Below, piece after piece: positions 51,443 to 60,482 of a stretch of 64,000 bases of DNA. The number at the start of each line of letters is the position of its first letter. Position 1 is the stretch's first letter. The notes below the pieces were generated by a model, which did not search any database, was not told where the DNA came from, and saw only the letters and a program-made list of their open reading frames with translations. The stretch spans positions 1,364,001 to 1,428,000 of the forward strand of contig NZ_JBFREB010000001.1 of the NCBI RefSeq assembly GCF_052114085.1, written 5' to 3'. Made by a program: the position numbers and the translations under genes. Source of the stretch: Leifsonia sp052114085 (GTDB lineage: Bacteria; Actinomycetota; Actinomycetes; Actinomycetales; Microbacteriaceae).

Positions 51443-54400
51443 GTGTACTTGAAGAGTCTGACGCTGAAGGGCTTCAAGTCGTTCGCACAGCCGACGACGT
51501 TCGCCTTCGAGACCGGCGTCACCTGCGTCGTCGGCCCCAACGGGTCCGGCAAGTCGAACGTGGTCGACGCCCTGGCCTGGGTGATGGGCGAGCAGGGCGC
51601 CAAGACGCTTCGCGGCGGCAAGATGGAGGACGTCATCTTCGCCGGGACCGCCACCCGCGGCCCGCTCGGGCGCGCTGAGGTGCAGCTGACCATCGACAAT
51701 TCGGACGGCGCGCTGCCGATCGAGTACTCCGAGGTCACCATCTCGCGCACGCTCTTCCGCAACGGCGGCAGCGAGTACGCCATCAACGGCCAGTCCTGCC
51801 GGCTGCTCGATGTGCAGGAGCTGCTGAGCGACTCGGGCCTCGGCCGCGAGATGCACGTCATCGTGGGGCAGGGGCAGCTGGACGCCGTGCTCCGTGCCAC
51901 CCCGGAGGACCGTCGCGGCTTCATCGAAGAGGCGGCCGGCATCCTGAAGCACCGTCGCCGCAAGGAGAAGACCCTCCGCAAATTGGAGGCGATGCAGACC
52001 AATCTCACCCGGCTCAGCGACCTGGCGGGCGAGGTGCGGCGCCAGTTGAAGCCGCTCGGCCATCAGGCGGAGATCGCGCGGGAGGCGCAGTCCATCGCCG
52101 CGGTGGTCCGGGATGCGCGGGCGCGCCTGCTCGCAGACGAGGTCGTCACCCTGCGCCGCACCCTCGACGATCACGGCCGCACGGAGTCGGAGCGGCACAG
52201 CGAGCAGATCGTGCTTCAGGAGCAGCTGGAGCAGAAGCAGTTGCGGCGCACCCGACTGGAACAGGCGCAGGTGGGCGACGCCGTGGATGCGGCTCGCAGC
52301 ACGGCCTTCGCCCTCGAATCCGTGCAGGAACGGCTGCGGAGCCTCTTCACCCTCGCGAACCAGCGCGTCGCCCTGCTCGGCAGTCAGGGCGACGCTCCCG
52401 GGTCCGGTCCCAGCGTGACTCCGCAGAACGTTCAGGACGCGCGCGACGAGGTCGAGCGTCTGCGCACCGTCGTGGGCGAGGCGGAGGCGGCATGGATCGC
52501 CGCGCAGTCCGCCACCCGTGCCGCGCGCGCTCGGCTGGACGCAGTGGACGAGGAGATCGCCGCCCAGAGCGCGCTGGTGTCCCGCCACGACCTCGAGATC
52601 TCGAAGCTGAACGGCCAGGCTGAGGCCGCAGCCCAGCGTCTCGCGGCCGTGCGCGGCGAGGTGCTGCGTCAGCAGAACGCGCTCGATGCCGCCACGGAGC
52701 GGCGCGAGCGAGCCCGCGCGGACTTCGCCGCACGTGAGGCCGAGGCCGCCACCGCGGATATCGGCGAGGGCGACCTCGACGAAGCGTACGAGCTCGCCCA
52801 GGCGACGGTCTTCGAGGCGGAGGGCGAGATCGAGCGGCTCCGCGAGGAGCTGCACACTCTGGAGCGCGAGCGCGACGCTCTGGCCGCACGGACGAGCGCC
52901 CTCTCGATGGCCCTCGACCAGAAGGACGGCTCAGCGGCCCTGGTCGCTGACCGGCTGGATGGTGTGCGCGGTCTGGTGGCGGAGCACCTGCGCGTCCACC
53001 CTGGGCACGAGGCCGCGATCGCGGCGGCGCTCGGCACCCTGGCCGATGCGGTCCTCGCCGATGATCGTGATGCTGCCCGCGCGGCCGTCGCGCACGCTGC
53101 GGCCGACGACCTGGGCCGGGTGGAGGTCGTCATCGCCGACGCCCCTGCCGCCTCCGTCGACCTCTCCGGCGTCGCGGGAGTGGTGGCCGCCGTCGACGTT
53201 GTGGAGGCGCCGGAGGGTGTCCGCGGCATCCTCGCGTTCACCGCCATCGCCGACGACCTGGAGTCCGCCCAGCGTGCGTTCGACGTGTTCGGCAGCCGCC
53301 GGCTCGGCGGTCCGGTGACCATCATCACGAAGAGTGGGGATGTTCTCACCGAGCACGTCCTCCGTGGCGGGTCCGGCGCAAAGCAGAGCCGCATCGAGCT
53401 GATCGCCGACCGGGAGGCGGCACGCGAGCGGCTGACGGAGGTCACCTCCCTCATCGACCGCGCCACGTTCGCCCTCGCCGAGCAGCGCGGTGTGCTGCAG
53501 GTGGCGAAGGAGCAGTCGCAGGCCGCGCTGACGACGCTGCGCGAGTTCGACGCGAAGCTCGCGGCGCAGACCGAGCAGCTGAACCGGCTCAAGGTGCAGC
53601 TCGAAGCGTCGCAGGCGGAGTTCGACCGGCTCAGCCGGGCGCTCGAGCAGGCCGGCGAGCGGGTCGCCGAGGCGGAGAAGGCGGCCGACACGGCAAAGGC
53701 CGAACTGGAGGCGGCGCGCTCGCGTCCGCGTCCGATCCTGGACGTCAGCGCGCGTGACGCCCTGTCGGCCGAGTTGGATGCGTCCCGCGAAGCCGAGGTC
53801 GAGTCCCGCCTGTCAGTGGAGACGGCCAAGGAGCGGGTGCGCGCCGAGCAGGCCCGCGGCGAGGCGCTCGCCCGCCGGCTGGACGCGGAGCGCGCGGCGG
53901 CCGAGGAAGCAGCCCGTCGCGCGGTCATCCGCCGTCGTCAGCTGGATGCGGCCGAGTCCGTCATCGCCGCCCTGCCTGCGGTCCTCGCGTCGGTGGACCG
54001 CTCGGTGGCGCAGGCACGCCTCGAACTCGCGACCGCAGAGGCGGAGCGGGCCAGCCAGAACGAGGAGCTGGCGACCCTGCGCCGCGACGAGAACGCCGTC
54101 CGCGAGCGCCTGCAGGCGATTACCGAGTCGGTGCACGGCCTTGAGCTGCAGATCTACGAGAAGAAGCTGCACCTGTCCAGTCTCCTGGAGCGCGCCGGCA
54201 GCGAACTGGGCCTTGTCGAGGACGTGCTCGTCGCCGAGTACGGCCCGGAGGTGCCTGTGCCAGTGGATGTCGCCCGCGGCGAACAGAACGAGCCCGACTT
54301 CGACTCCGGCCCCGAGCCCGACGTCGAGACGGTCCCGTTTGCGCGCGAGCAGCAGCAGAAGCGCCTCGCCGCCGCCGAACGCAAGCTCTCCCAGCTGGGG

Positions 54401-55003
54401 CGGGTGAACCCGCTCGCCCTCGAGGAGTTCGCCGCGCTGGAGCAGCGTCACAAGTTCCTCAGCGAGCAGCTGGTCGATCTGACCAACACCCGCAAGGACC
54501 TGCTCACGATCATCGAGGACATCGACGAGAGGATGCAGTCCATCTTCGCGTCCGCCTTCGCCGACACGGAGGCGGCATTCTCGCGCGTCTTCCCGGTTCT
54601 GTTCCCGGGGGGCCAGGGCAGCATCAGCCTGACCAACCCGGATGATCTCCTCACCACCGGCATCGAGGTGTCGGTGAAACCGGCCGGCAAGAAGATCGAG
54701 CGGCTCTCGCTGCTCTCGGGCGGTGAGCGGTCGCTGGCGGCTGTCGCTCTGCTGATCGCGATCTTCAAGGCGCGCCCCAGCCCGTTCTACATCATGGATG
54801 AGGTGGAGGCGGCTCTCGACGACGCCAACCTGGGGCGGCTGCTGACGATCTTCGAGGATCTCCGCGAGAACAGTCAGCTGATCGTCATCACCCACCAGAA
54901 GCGCACGATGGAGATCGCCGACGCGCTGTACGGCGTCTCGATGCGCCAGGACGGCGTTTCCGCCGTCGTCGGACAGCGGGTGGCGCAGGAGCAGGCCAGC
55001 TAG
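51443..55003 (+). CDS. smc: chromosome segregation protein SMC
   Basis: Large ATPase that organises and segregates the chromosome with ScpA/ScpB. The head has MYLKSLTLKGFKSFAQPTTF and Walker A VVGPNGSGKSNVVDALAWV. Long coiled coils (about 160-500 and 670-1000) flank a hinge (about 505-660). The C-terminal head carries the signature LSGGERSLAAVALLIAIF and Walker B FYIMDEVEAALDDANL. The 1186 residues are full length. GTG 51443 lies 7 nt after TAAGTT. Its scp partners are not in the window. Confidence 0.96.
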   Translation: MYLKSLTLKGFKSFAQPTTFAFETGVTCVVGPNGSGKSNVVDALAWVMGEQGAKTLRGGKMEDVIFAGTATRGPLGRAEVQLTIDNSDGALPIEYSEVTISRTLFRNGGSEYAINGQSCRLLDVQELLSDSGLGREMHVIVGQGQLDAVLRATPEDRRGFIEEAAGILKHRRRKEKTLRKLEAMQTNLTRLSDLAGEVRRQLKPLGHQAEIAREAQSIAAVVRDARARLLADEVVTLRRTLDDHGRTESERHSEQIVLQEQLEQKQLRRTRLEQAQVGDAVDAARSTAFALESVQERLRSLFTLANQRVALLGSQGDAPGSGPSVTPQNVQDARDEVERLRTVVGEAEAAWIAAQSATRAARARLDAVDEEIAAQSALVSRHDLEISKLNGQAEAAAQRLAAVRGEVLRQQNALDAATERRERARADFAAREAEAATADIGEGDLDEAYELAQATVFEAEGEIERLREELHTLERERDALAARTSALSMALDQKDGSAALVADRLDGVRGLVAEHLRVHPGHEAAIAAALGTLADAVLADDRDAARAAVAHAAADDLGRVEVVIADAPAASVDLSGVAGVVAAVDVVEAPEGVRGILAFTAIADDLESAQRAFDVFGSRRLGGPVTIITKSGDVLTEHVLRGGSGAKQSRIELIADREAARERLTEVTSLIDRATFALAEQRGVLQVAKEQSQAALTTLREFDAKLAAQTEQLNRLKVQLEASQAEFDRLSRALEQAGERVAEAEKAADTAKAELEAARSRPRPILDVSARDALSAELDASREAEVESRLSVETAKERVRAEQARGEALARRLDAERAAAEEAARRAVIRRRQLDAAESVIAALPAVLASVDRSVAQARLELATAEAERASQNEELATLRRDENAVRERLQAITESVHGLELQIYEKKLHLSSLLERAGSELGLVEDVLVAEYGPEVPVPVDVARGEQNEPDFDSGPEPDVETVPFAREQQQKRLAAAERKLSQLGRVNPLALEEFAALEQRHKFLSEQLVDLTNTRKDLLTIIEDIDERMQSIFASAFADTEAAFSRVFPVLFPGGQGSISLTNPDDLLTTGIEVSVKPAGKKIERLSLLSGGERSLAAVALLIAIFKARPSPFYIMDEVEAALDDANLGRLLTIFEDLRENSQLIVITHQKRTMEIADALYGVSMRQDGVSAVVGQRVAQEQAS

Positions 55004-55009
55004 CGCGCC

Positions 55010-55792
55010 TCACCACTCGATCGCGGCCAGCCCCTCGTCGAGCCCGGCCACGGCGTCGTCCGCGCGCCGTTCGCAGGAAGCGGCGACGGCGTCGAGCGTG
55101 CCGTCAGGGGCGGCCTCACGCAGGTGGCGCCCGAGCAGCACCAGGTCGCGGTGATCGCCCAGCGCATCCTGCACCGCCTCCGCTGCTGCGGCCAGCCGCT
55201 TGGCGCGGTCACCGAGGTCGTCGCTCACCGCCTCGGCGGCATACCGGATGCGGCGCGAGGTCTTCCTGACCGCGTGCCGCTGCTCCAGCGTGTCCCCTTC
55301 GTCCCGTCGGACGCGCCGTACGGCCTTCTTCAGCCCTCTCCGCGCGACCTTCACCGGATCGGCGCTCCCCGCGTCGCTGAGCGGGGGAGCGGCGGCGAAC
55401 TGCTGCAGGTCGGCCAGCAGCTCCCGGAGCCCGCGGCTGCGGAGCAGGCGCAGCAGGTCGTCAAGGGCCCGCTCGTGCTGCTCGCGCGCCCGGTCGGCGA
55501 GGCGCCTGACCGACTGTGCGACGTCGGCGTTCTGCTGGCTGGCGGCCAGCTCAGCGAGATCGCGCGCCCGCACTTCGAGGTCGCGTACGTTGCCGAGGCG
55601 ATGGCCCAGACCCTTCAGCCGGGCGCGCATCCGCCCCTCCGCCTCGCGGTCGAAGGCGCGTCGATAGACGCTCAGGATGCTGCGCAGGCGCCTCACCCGC
55701 GTTCGCGCCTGGTGCACGGCGTCCTCGCCGCCGGTCTCGACGGCCACCAGCTGTTCCGCCAGCTCCGCCGAGACCCCCACGAGCGCGTACAT
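55010..55792 (-). CDS. CHAD domain protein
   Basis: A 260-residue all-helical protein with the CHAD (conserved histidine alpha-helical) fold. The two signature helices are DAVHQARTRVRRLRSILSVY and EQRHAVRKTSRRIRYAAEAV, with surface His and Arg that bind polyphosphate in studied members. ATG 55792 is preferred because TACCGT (55799-55804, minus strand) ends 6 nt upstream; ATG 55807 would add five residues and overlap that box. It converges with smc, 6 nt apart, and diverges from ftsY. A polyphosphate-granule role is known for the family but not shown here. Confidence 0.88.
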   Translation of the reverse strand: MYALVGVSAELAEQLVAVETGGEDAVHQARTRVRRLRSILSVYRRAFDREAEGRMRARLKGLGHRLGNVRDLEVRARDLAELAASQQNADVAQSVRRLADRAREQHERALDDLLRLLRSRGLRELLADLQQFAAAPPLSDAGSADPVKVARRGLKKAVRRVRRDEGDTLEQRHAVRKTSRRIRYAAEAVSDDLGDRAKRLAAAAEAVQDALGDHRDLVLLGRHLREAAPDGTLDAVAASCERRADDAVAGLDEGLAAIEW

Positions 55793-55798
55793 GAGCAC

Positions 55799-55804
55799 AC
55801 GGTA
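55799..55804 (-). promoter_or_regulatory. -10 box TACCGT for the CHAD gene
   Basis: Minus-strand hexamer 6 nt before ATG 55792. It helps choose that start over ATG 55807. Confidence 0.5.
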
Positions 55805-55817
55805 CATCCGCCCCCGC

Positions 55818-55823
55818 TAATCT
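55818..55823 (+). promoter_or_regulatory. -10 box TAATCT for ftsY
   Basis: Hexamer 6 nt before ATG 55830, within a 37-bp divergent region shared with the CHAD gene. Confidence 0.55.
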
Positions 55824-55829
55824 GAAGTC

Positions 55830-56705
55830 ATGGCTGATCGCACCCCCTGGTCTCTCTCCGGCGCACTCCGCGGGCTGTTCGCGAAGAAGACCATCGATGA
55901 CGACACCTGGGACGACCTCGAGACGGCACTCATCACCGCCGATTTCGGCCCGGATGTCACCGAAGCGATCGTGGACGACCTCCGCGCCAAAGTGGAGCGC
56001 TACCACACCACTGACCCGGCCGACCTCCAGCGGATGCTGCGCGAGACGCTCGAAGAGCGCCTTTCGAAGTTCGAGACCACGCTGAAGCTGAGCGACCGCC
56101 CGGCGATCGTGCTCGTGGTGGGTGTGAACGGCGTTGGCAAGACGACGACCATCGGCAAGTTCGCGAAGTTCCTGCGCACCTACGACCGGTCGGTGGTCGT
56201 CGGTGCGGCTGACACGTTCCGCGCCGCGGCGGTCGAGCAGCTGGCGACGTGGGCGGAGCGGGCCGGCGCCGAGATCGTGCGTCCGCAGCAGCAGGGCCAG
56301 GACCCGGCGTCCGTCGCTTTCCAGACGGTCGAGAAGGCGAAGCGGGACGGCACGGAGATCGTCATCATCGACACGGCGGGCCGCCTGCAGACCAAGGGGG
56401 GCCTGATGGACGAGCTCTCGAAGATCAAGCGCGTCGTCGAGAAGCAGTCGCCGATTGCGGAAGTTCTGCTCGTGCTGGATGCCACCACCGGCCAGAACGG
56501 GCTCGCCCAGGCCGAGGCCTTCCTCGAGCACGCCGGGGTCACCGGACTCGTACTGACGAAACTCGACGGCTCCGCCAAGGGCGGCTTCGTGCTCGCGGTC
56601 CAGGAGCGGACCGGCATCCCGATCAAGCTCGTCGGCCAGGGCGAGGGGATCAACGACCTGACCGGATTCACCCCGCACGTCTTCGCGCAGCAGCTGGTGG
56701 GATAG
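55830..56705 (+). CDS. ftsY: signal recognition particle receptor FtsY
   Basis: GTPase that docks SRP-ribosome complexes at the membrane. The N-domain is about residues 1-85. The G-domain motifs are VVGVNGVGKTTTIGKFAKFL (G1), VVGAADTFRAAAVEQLATWA, IIDTAGRLQTKGGLMDEL, LTKLDGSAKGGFVLAV and KLVGQGEGINDL. At 291 residues it lacks the long acidic A-domain of E. coli FtsY, normal for many Gram-positives. The leaderless start at 55830 is supported by TAATCT. Confidence 0.96.
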   Translation: MADRTPWSLSGALRGLFAKKTIDDDTWDDLETALITADFGPDVTEAIVDDLRAKVERYHTTDPADLQRMLRETLEERLSKFETTLKLSDRPAIVLVVGVNGVGKTTTIGKFAKFLRTYDRSVVVGAADTFRAAAVEQLATWAERAGAEIVRPQQQGQDPASVAFQTVEKAKRDGTEIVIIDTAGRLQTKGGLMDELSKIKRVVEKQSPIAEVLLVLDATTGQNGLAQAEAFLEHAGVTGLVLTKLDGSAKGGFVLAVQERTGIPIKLVGQGEGINDLTGFTPHVFAQQLVG

Positions 56706-56708
56706 GGT
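56703..56708 (+). promoter_or_regulatory. -10 box TAGGGT
   Basis: Hexamer overlapping the ftsY stop codon, 6 nt before ATG 56715. Confidence 0.5.
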
Positions 56709-56714
56709 CACGCC

Positions 56715-57218
56715 ATGGCGATCGAGCACGATTTCTTCGGCATCATCGACGAGACGGCCAGCGGCGGTCTCGCGTGGGACGACACCGTCGAGCTGGGCGA
56801 CCAGAGCATCGGTCTCGAGCTGCTCGCTGACGACGAGAGCAGCGTCTCGGAGTTCGCGCTCGATTCGGCGGCCGCGCTCATTCAGGCCCTGGAGGGCTTC
56901 GACGCCCGGGCTCGGGATGCACTGGTCGCGGAGCTGAGCTCCCGCCAGTCGGCGACGGTCGGCTACATCGACGAGCACGTGGAGAAACTGGGCGACAGCC
57001 TCGTCGACCTCCTCGTCTACAACTCCGGCGACATCGCCATCGATGTGCTGCGGTCCCTCCAACTCCTTACCGTCGTCATTCAGGCGGACCACGCCGACGA
57101 GGACGAGGTCTTCGCGACCTTCGACTACTCGATCGCACCGGACGAGTCCGACGCGCTGCTGACCGTCTCGTTCGACGTGCGCGGCGACGTCGTCGCGGTC
57201 GAGACATCGGGCGACTGA
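56715..57218 (+). CDS. small acidic cytosolic protein, DUF2004-like
   Basis: A 167-residue, strongly acidic protein with no membrane segment. It begins MAIEHDFFGIIDETASGGLA, has a beta-rich first third (WDDTVELGDQSIGLELLADD), a helical middle (AAALIQALEGFDARARDALVAEL) and a C-terminal beta segment ending SFDVRGDVVAVETSGD. The pattern resembles the DUF2004 family, some members of which are immunity-like proteins. I am only moderately sure of that and assign no function. It sits between ftsY and ffh with its own leaderless promoter. A 14-bp duplication crosses its stop codon. Confidence 0.65.
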   Translation: MAIEHDFFGIIDETASGGLAWDDTVELGDQSIGLELLADDESSVSEFALDSAAALIQALEGFDARARDALVAELSSRQSATVGYIDEHVEKLGDSLVDLLVYNSGDIAIDVLRSLQLLTVVIQADHADEDEVFATFDYSIAPDESDALLTVSFDVRGDVVAVETSGD

Positions 57219-57231
57219 CATCGGGCGACTG
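57204..57231 (+). repeat. 14-bp perfect tandem duplication across a stop codon
   Basis: Two adjacent copies of ACATCGGGCGACTG (57204-57217 and 57218-57231). The TGA stop of the acidic-protein gene lies at the junction, so the second copy is untranslated. Confidence 0.9.
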
Positions 57232-57267
57232 ACCGACGTTCGCGGCGCCTAGCCAACGTCGCCCGAT
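57220..57267 (+). terminator. inverted repeat before ffh (possible terminator or leader hairpin)
   Basis: ATCGGGCGAC (57220-57229) pairs perfectly with GTCGCCCGAT (57258-57267). An alternative inner stem GACGTT/AACGTC (57235-57240 with 57255-57260) overlaps it. No T-run follows; the right arm abuts the TAGAAT -10 of ffh. Confidence 0.4.
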
Positions 57268-57272
57268 AGAAT
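57267..57272 (+). promoter_or_regulatory. -10 box TAGAAT for ffh
   Basis: Five of six matches to TATAAT, 9 nt before ATG 57282. Confidence 0.55.
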
Positions 57273-57281
57273 AGCTCCATC

Positions 57282-58859
57282 ATGGCTACTTTCGGCTCGC
57301 TGTCCGACCGTCTCGCGGACACCTTCAAGAACCTGCGCACCAAGGGCAAGCTGTCGCCGGCTGACGTCGACGGCACCGTACGCGAGATCCGTCGCGCCCT
57401 GCTCGACGCCGACGTCGCGCTCCCGGTGGTCAAAGACTTCACCGCGAAGGTGCGCGAACGCGCTCTCAGCGACGAGGTCAACAAGGCGCTGAACCCGGCG
57501 CAGCAGGTCGTCCAGATCGTCAACGAGGAGCTCGTCGCCATCCTGGGCGGGCAGCAGCGTCGCCTCCAGTTCGCGAAGCGTCCACCCACGGTCATCATGC
57601 TCGCGGGCCTTCAGGGCGCCGGCAAGACGACGCTCGCCGGAAAGCTCGGCAAGTGGCTTGTCAAAGACGGCCACACCCCACTGCTCGTCGCCGCTGACCT
57701 TCAGCGTCCGAACGCCGTGACCCAGCTGCAGATCGTCGGCGAGCAGGCCGGTGTGCCCGTCTTCGCACCCGAGCCCGGCAACGGGGTCGGCAACCCGGTC
57801 AAGGTGGCGAAGGATGCGCTGAAGTTCGCCGAGACCAAGCAGTACGACACGGTCGTCATCGACACCGCCGGACGTCTGGGGGTCGACGCCGAGCTCATGA
57901 AGCAGGCGGCGGACATCCGCAAGGCGACCGACCCGGACGAAGTCCTGTTCGTCATCGACGCGATGATCGGTCAAGACGCTGTCGCGACGGCGAAGGCGTT
58001 CCAGGACGGCGTCGACTTCACCGGCGTCGTACTCTCCAAGCTCGACGGCGATGCCCGCGGTGGTGCCGCTCTCTCGGTCGCCTCGATCACCGGGCGCCCG
58101 ATCATCTTCGCGTCGACCGGTGAGAATCTCGACGACTTCGAGCCGTTCCACCCGGATCGTATGGCATCGCGCATCCTCGACCTCGGCGACATCCTGACCC
58201 TCATCGAGCAGGCCCAGGAGGCGTTCGACGAGGAGGAGGCCCGCAAGGTCGCCGAGAAGTTCGCGACCGACAGCTTCACGCTCGACGACTTCCTCAAGCA
58301 GATGCAGCAGCTGCGCAACATGGGCTCCATCAAGAAGATGATGGGGATGCTTCCCGGCGCCGGCCAGATGAAGCAGCAGCTCGACAATTTCGATGAGCGC
58401 GAGATCGTCCGCACCGAGGCGATCATCCAGTCGATGACGACGTCGGAGCGCACCAACCCGAAGCTGCTCAACGGCTCCCGCCGTCTGCGTATCGCCAAGG
58501 GCTCGGGTACCACCGTCACCGAGGTGAACCAGCTCGTGACCCGGTTCGAGCAGGCCGCGAAGATGATGAAGACGGTGGCGAAGGGCGGCGTGCCGAATGT
58601 CCCCGGCATGGGCCCGATTCCCGGCGCGTCGTATGCCGGTCGCAAGCAGGCGAAGAACAAGAAGAAGAGCGGCTCGCGCTCGGGCAACCCGGCGAAGCGG
58701 GCGGCGGAGAACGCCGCGCTGACCTCGGGCGTCAAGCCCGCGGGCGCGTCGGCCGGCGGCAGCGGCTTCGGGCTGGGCGGCGGCGCGCCTCAGGGCGGTG
58801 CCGATGGCGGGCCGTCGGAGGACGAGATGGCGGCGCTCCAGAAGTTCCTGGGGCGGTAG
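57282..58859 (+). CDS. ffh: signal recognition particle protein Ffh
   Basis: GTPase that binds signal peptides and SRP RNA and targets nascent membrane proteins. N-domain about 1-90; G-domain with MLAGLQGAGKTTLAGKLGKW, LLVAADLQRPNAVTQLQIV, VIDTAGRLGVDAELMKQAAD and LSKLDGDARGGAALSV. The Met-rich M-domain has FLKQMQQLRNMGSIKKMMGM and the RNA-binding SRRLRIAKGSGTTVTEVNQL. The C-terminal 70 residues are a Gly/Ala/Ser-rich extension that makes it 525 residues, longer than usual. It pairs functionally with ftsY two genes upstream. Confidence 0.96.
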   Translation: MATFGSLSDRLADTFKNLRTKGKLSPADVDGTVREIRRALLDADVALPVVKDFTAKVRERALSDEVNKALNPAQQVVQIVNEELVAILGGQQRRLQFAKRPPTVIMLAGLQGAGKTTLAGKLGKWLVKDGHTPLLVAADLQRPNAVTQLQIVGEQAGVPVFAPEPGNGVGNPVKVAKDALKFAETKQYDTVVIDTAGRLGVDAELMKQAADIRKATDPDEVLFVIDAMIGQDAVATAKAFQDGVDFTGVVLSKLDGDARGGAALSVASITGRPIIFASTGENLDDFEPFHPDRMASRILDLGDILTLIEQAQEAFDEEEARKVAEKFATDSFTLDDFLKQMQQLRNMGSIKKMMGMLPGAGQMKQQLDNFDEREIVRTEAIIQSMTTSERTNPKLLNGSRRLRIAKGSGTTVTEVNQLVTRFEQAAKMMKTVAKGGVPNVPGMGPIPGASYAGRKQAKNKKKSGSRSGNPAKRAAENAALTSGVKPAGASAGGSGFGLGGGAPQGGADGGPSEDEMAALQKFLGR

Positions 58860-58900
58860 GCGCGCCCGGTAGCGCCCGCGCGTGAGCGCGCAGCGCTCGC

Positions 58901-59647
58901 TTACAGTGCGAGGTTGAGCGGCCGGAGCTTCGAGTCGATGGTCCGGGCGACGACCTTCTGTCCGGCGGCATTCGGGTGGATGCCGTCCGCCTGGAGCAGG
59001 TCGGGATGCCCGACCAGCGGGAATCCGATGTCCAGCCACGTGCCGTTCACATCCCGGACGGCATCTTCGACGATGTCATCGACGCGGGTCATCGTCGCCG
59101 GCGGCTGGTCCGATCCCCAGATGCCGGTGATGCCGACGATCGTGGCATCCGGGAACTTCTCGCGCAGCTCACGGAGCATCCGATCCGCGTTCGCGGTGAC
59201 GGCGGCCGGGTCCTGGTCCCGGTCGTTGCGGGTCGCGGCGAGGAGGATCACCTCGGGGTGCAGGCGGAGGGCCGCGTCGACCTGCTGCCGGTAGGTCGCG
59301 CCGTTCCACCCGGGCTTCACGAAGCCGGAGCCGGAGACCGCCAGGTCGGTGAGCCGCCAGCCGTGCTCCGCCGAGATGAGGGCGGGCCACGCCTGACTGG
59401 GAGCGACGCCCTTGCCGAAGGCGATGGAGTCACCGATCGCGACAGCGTCCACGGCCTCGGTGCTCTGATGCCCGGCGCCGGCTGCGGGTGCGGCGATCGC
59501 CGTCGACTGCGGCTGGGCGACGGGCCGGGCGGTGGGGGTGCTGGCGCATCCGGCCAGGGCCAGGAGAGCGACCGTCAGGGCCACAGGCGCGAGCAACGCG
59601 GGGCGGGTGCCGAGCGGGCGCGAGCGGCGGCGGGTGAGGATGCGCAC
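58901..59647 (-). CDS. SGNH/GDSL hydrolase-family lipoprotein (1 of 3)
   Basis: A 248-residue predicted lipoprotein: Arg-rich signal (MRILTRRRSRPLGTRPALLA), lipobox LAGC with C34, then an SGNH hydrolase domain. The catalytic blocks are AIGDSIAFGKG (nucleophilic Ser), LAVSGSGF (block II Gly), LAATRNDRD (block III Asn) and ADGIHPNAAGQ (Asp-His). These esterases deacylate sugars, lipids or peptidoglycan. GTG 59647 lies 7 nt after TAGCCT (59655-59660, minus strand). It is the most downstream of three tandem paralogues. Confidence 0.88.
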   Translation of the reverse strand: MRILTRRRSRPLGTRPALLAPVALTVALLALAGCASTPTARPVAQPQSTAIAAPAAGAGHQSTEAVDAVAIGDSIAFGKGVAPSQAWPALISAEHGWRLTDLAVSGSGFVKPGWNGATYRQQVDAALRLHPEVILLAATRNDRDQDPAAVTANADRMLRELREKFPDATIVGITGIWGSDQPPATMTRVDDIVEDAVRDVNGTWLDIGFPLVGHPDLLQADGIHPNAAGQKVVARTIDSKLRPLNLAL

Positions 59648-59654
59648 GGGTGTG

Positions 59655-59660
59655 AGGCTA
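59655..59660 (-). promoter_or_regulatory. -10 box TAGCCT for SGNH gene 1
   Basis: Minus-strand hexamer 7 nt before GTG 59647. Each of the three SGNH genes has its own box of this kind. Confidence 0.55.
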
Positions 59661-59727
59661 AACGCTCGAAGCTGCGAAAACGCTGTGTTCGACTCGCGGG
59701 CGTGTCGCTGCGGTGGTAACCGCGCGA

Positions 59728-60447
59728 TCAGCGCTGGAAGAGCAGCGCTCGGATCCTGTTCGAGATGCCCTCCGCGAGCATGCGCTGGCCGGTGACGGTG
59801 GGATGGATGCGGTCCTTCTGGACCAGATCGGGCCGACCGGCGAACGGCTGGCCGACCTCCACCCAGGAGCCCCCGACGCCGAGTACGGCCGCCTTCACCG
59901 TGTTGTCGATGACCGCGATCTGAGCGGGCGCCGGATCGGAGCCCCAGAGCGGTCCGATTCCGATGATGCGGGCGTGGGGGAGCGCGGCGCGCAGCCTCTC
60001 CAGCGCGGCCGTCGCCGCCGCCTCCAGCGTCGACGTCGGAGCGAACAGATCGTTGCGCGTGCCGCCGATGAGCACGACGTCCGGGTGCACCCGGATCGCT
60101 GCGCTGACCTGATCGTCGAAGGTGTGCGTGTTCAGGCCCTCGACCGTGAAGCCCGCGGCGCTCTCGGCGAAGTCGCTCAGCGTCCAGTCGAAGTGGTCGG
60201 CGACGAGGAGCGGCCACGCGTCGTCGGCGGGGACGCCGTTCCCGATGGCGATCGAGTCACCGATCGCGACCGCGGTGACCGGAGCGGGTGTCTCCGCAGC
60301 CGTGCCGGGGCGATCGGCAGCGGCGATGCCGGCGGTCGGCGGGGCGGCCTGGCCGGCGGCGGCGCAGCCCGTGAGCGCCGTCGCGAGGACGGCAGCCGAG
60401 ATGACTGCGGTGGCGAGAAGGCCTCGGGCGGAGCGTCGGGTCGTCAC
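59728..60447 (-). CDS. SGNH/GDSL hydrolase-family lipoprotein (2 of 3)
   Basis: A 239-residue lipoprotein paralogous to its neighbours: signal MTTRRSARGLLATAVISAAV, lipobox LTGC with C28, and an SGNH domain with AIGDSIAIGNG (Ser), LIGGTRNDLF (Asn) and KDRIHPTVTGQ (Asp-His), all intact. GTG 60447 lies 7 nt after TAGCGT; a longer frame from 60606 would overlap gene 3. Substrate unknown. Confidence 0.88.
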   Translation of the reverse strand: MTTRRSARGLLATAVISAAVLATALTGCAAAGQAAPPTAGIAAADRPGTAAETPAPVTAVAIGDSIAIGNGVPADDAWPLLVADHFDWTLSDFAESAAGFTVEGLNTHTFDDQVSAAIRVHPDVVLIGGTRNDLFAPTSTLEAAATAALERLRAALPHARIIGIGPLWGSDPAPAQIAVIDNTVKAAVLGVGGSWVEVGQPFAGRPDLVQKDRIHPTVTGQRMLAEGISNRIRALLFQR

Positions 60448-60454
60448 TCGGACA

Positions 60455-60460
60455 ACGCTA
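60455..60460 (-). promoter_or_regulatory. -10 box TAGCGT for SGNH gene 2
   Basis: Minus-strand hexamer 7 nt before GTG 60447. Confidence 0.5.
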
Positions 60461-60482
60461 GGCGTCGCGCCTGGGAGCATCC

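Noticed and set aside
50702..52855. A 717-codon minus-strand open frame opposite the nucleotidyltransferase gene and smc
   Set aside because: It is a mirror of the plus-strand codon bias; the SMC head motifs prove the plus strand.
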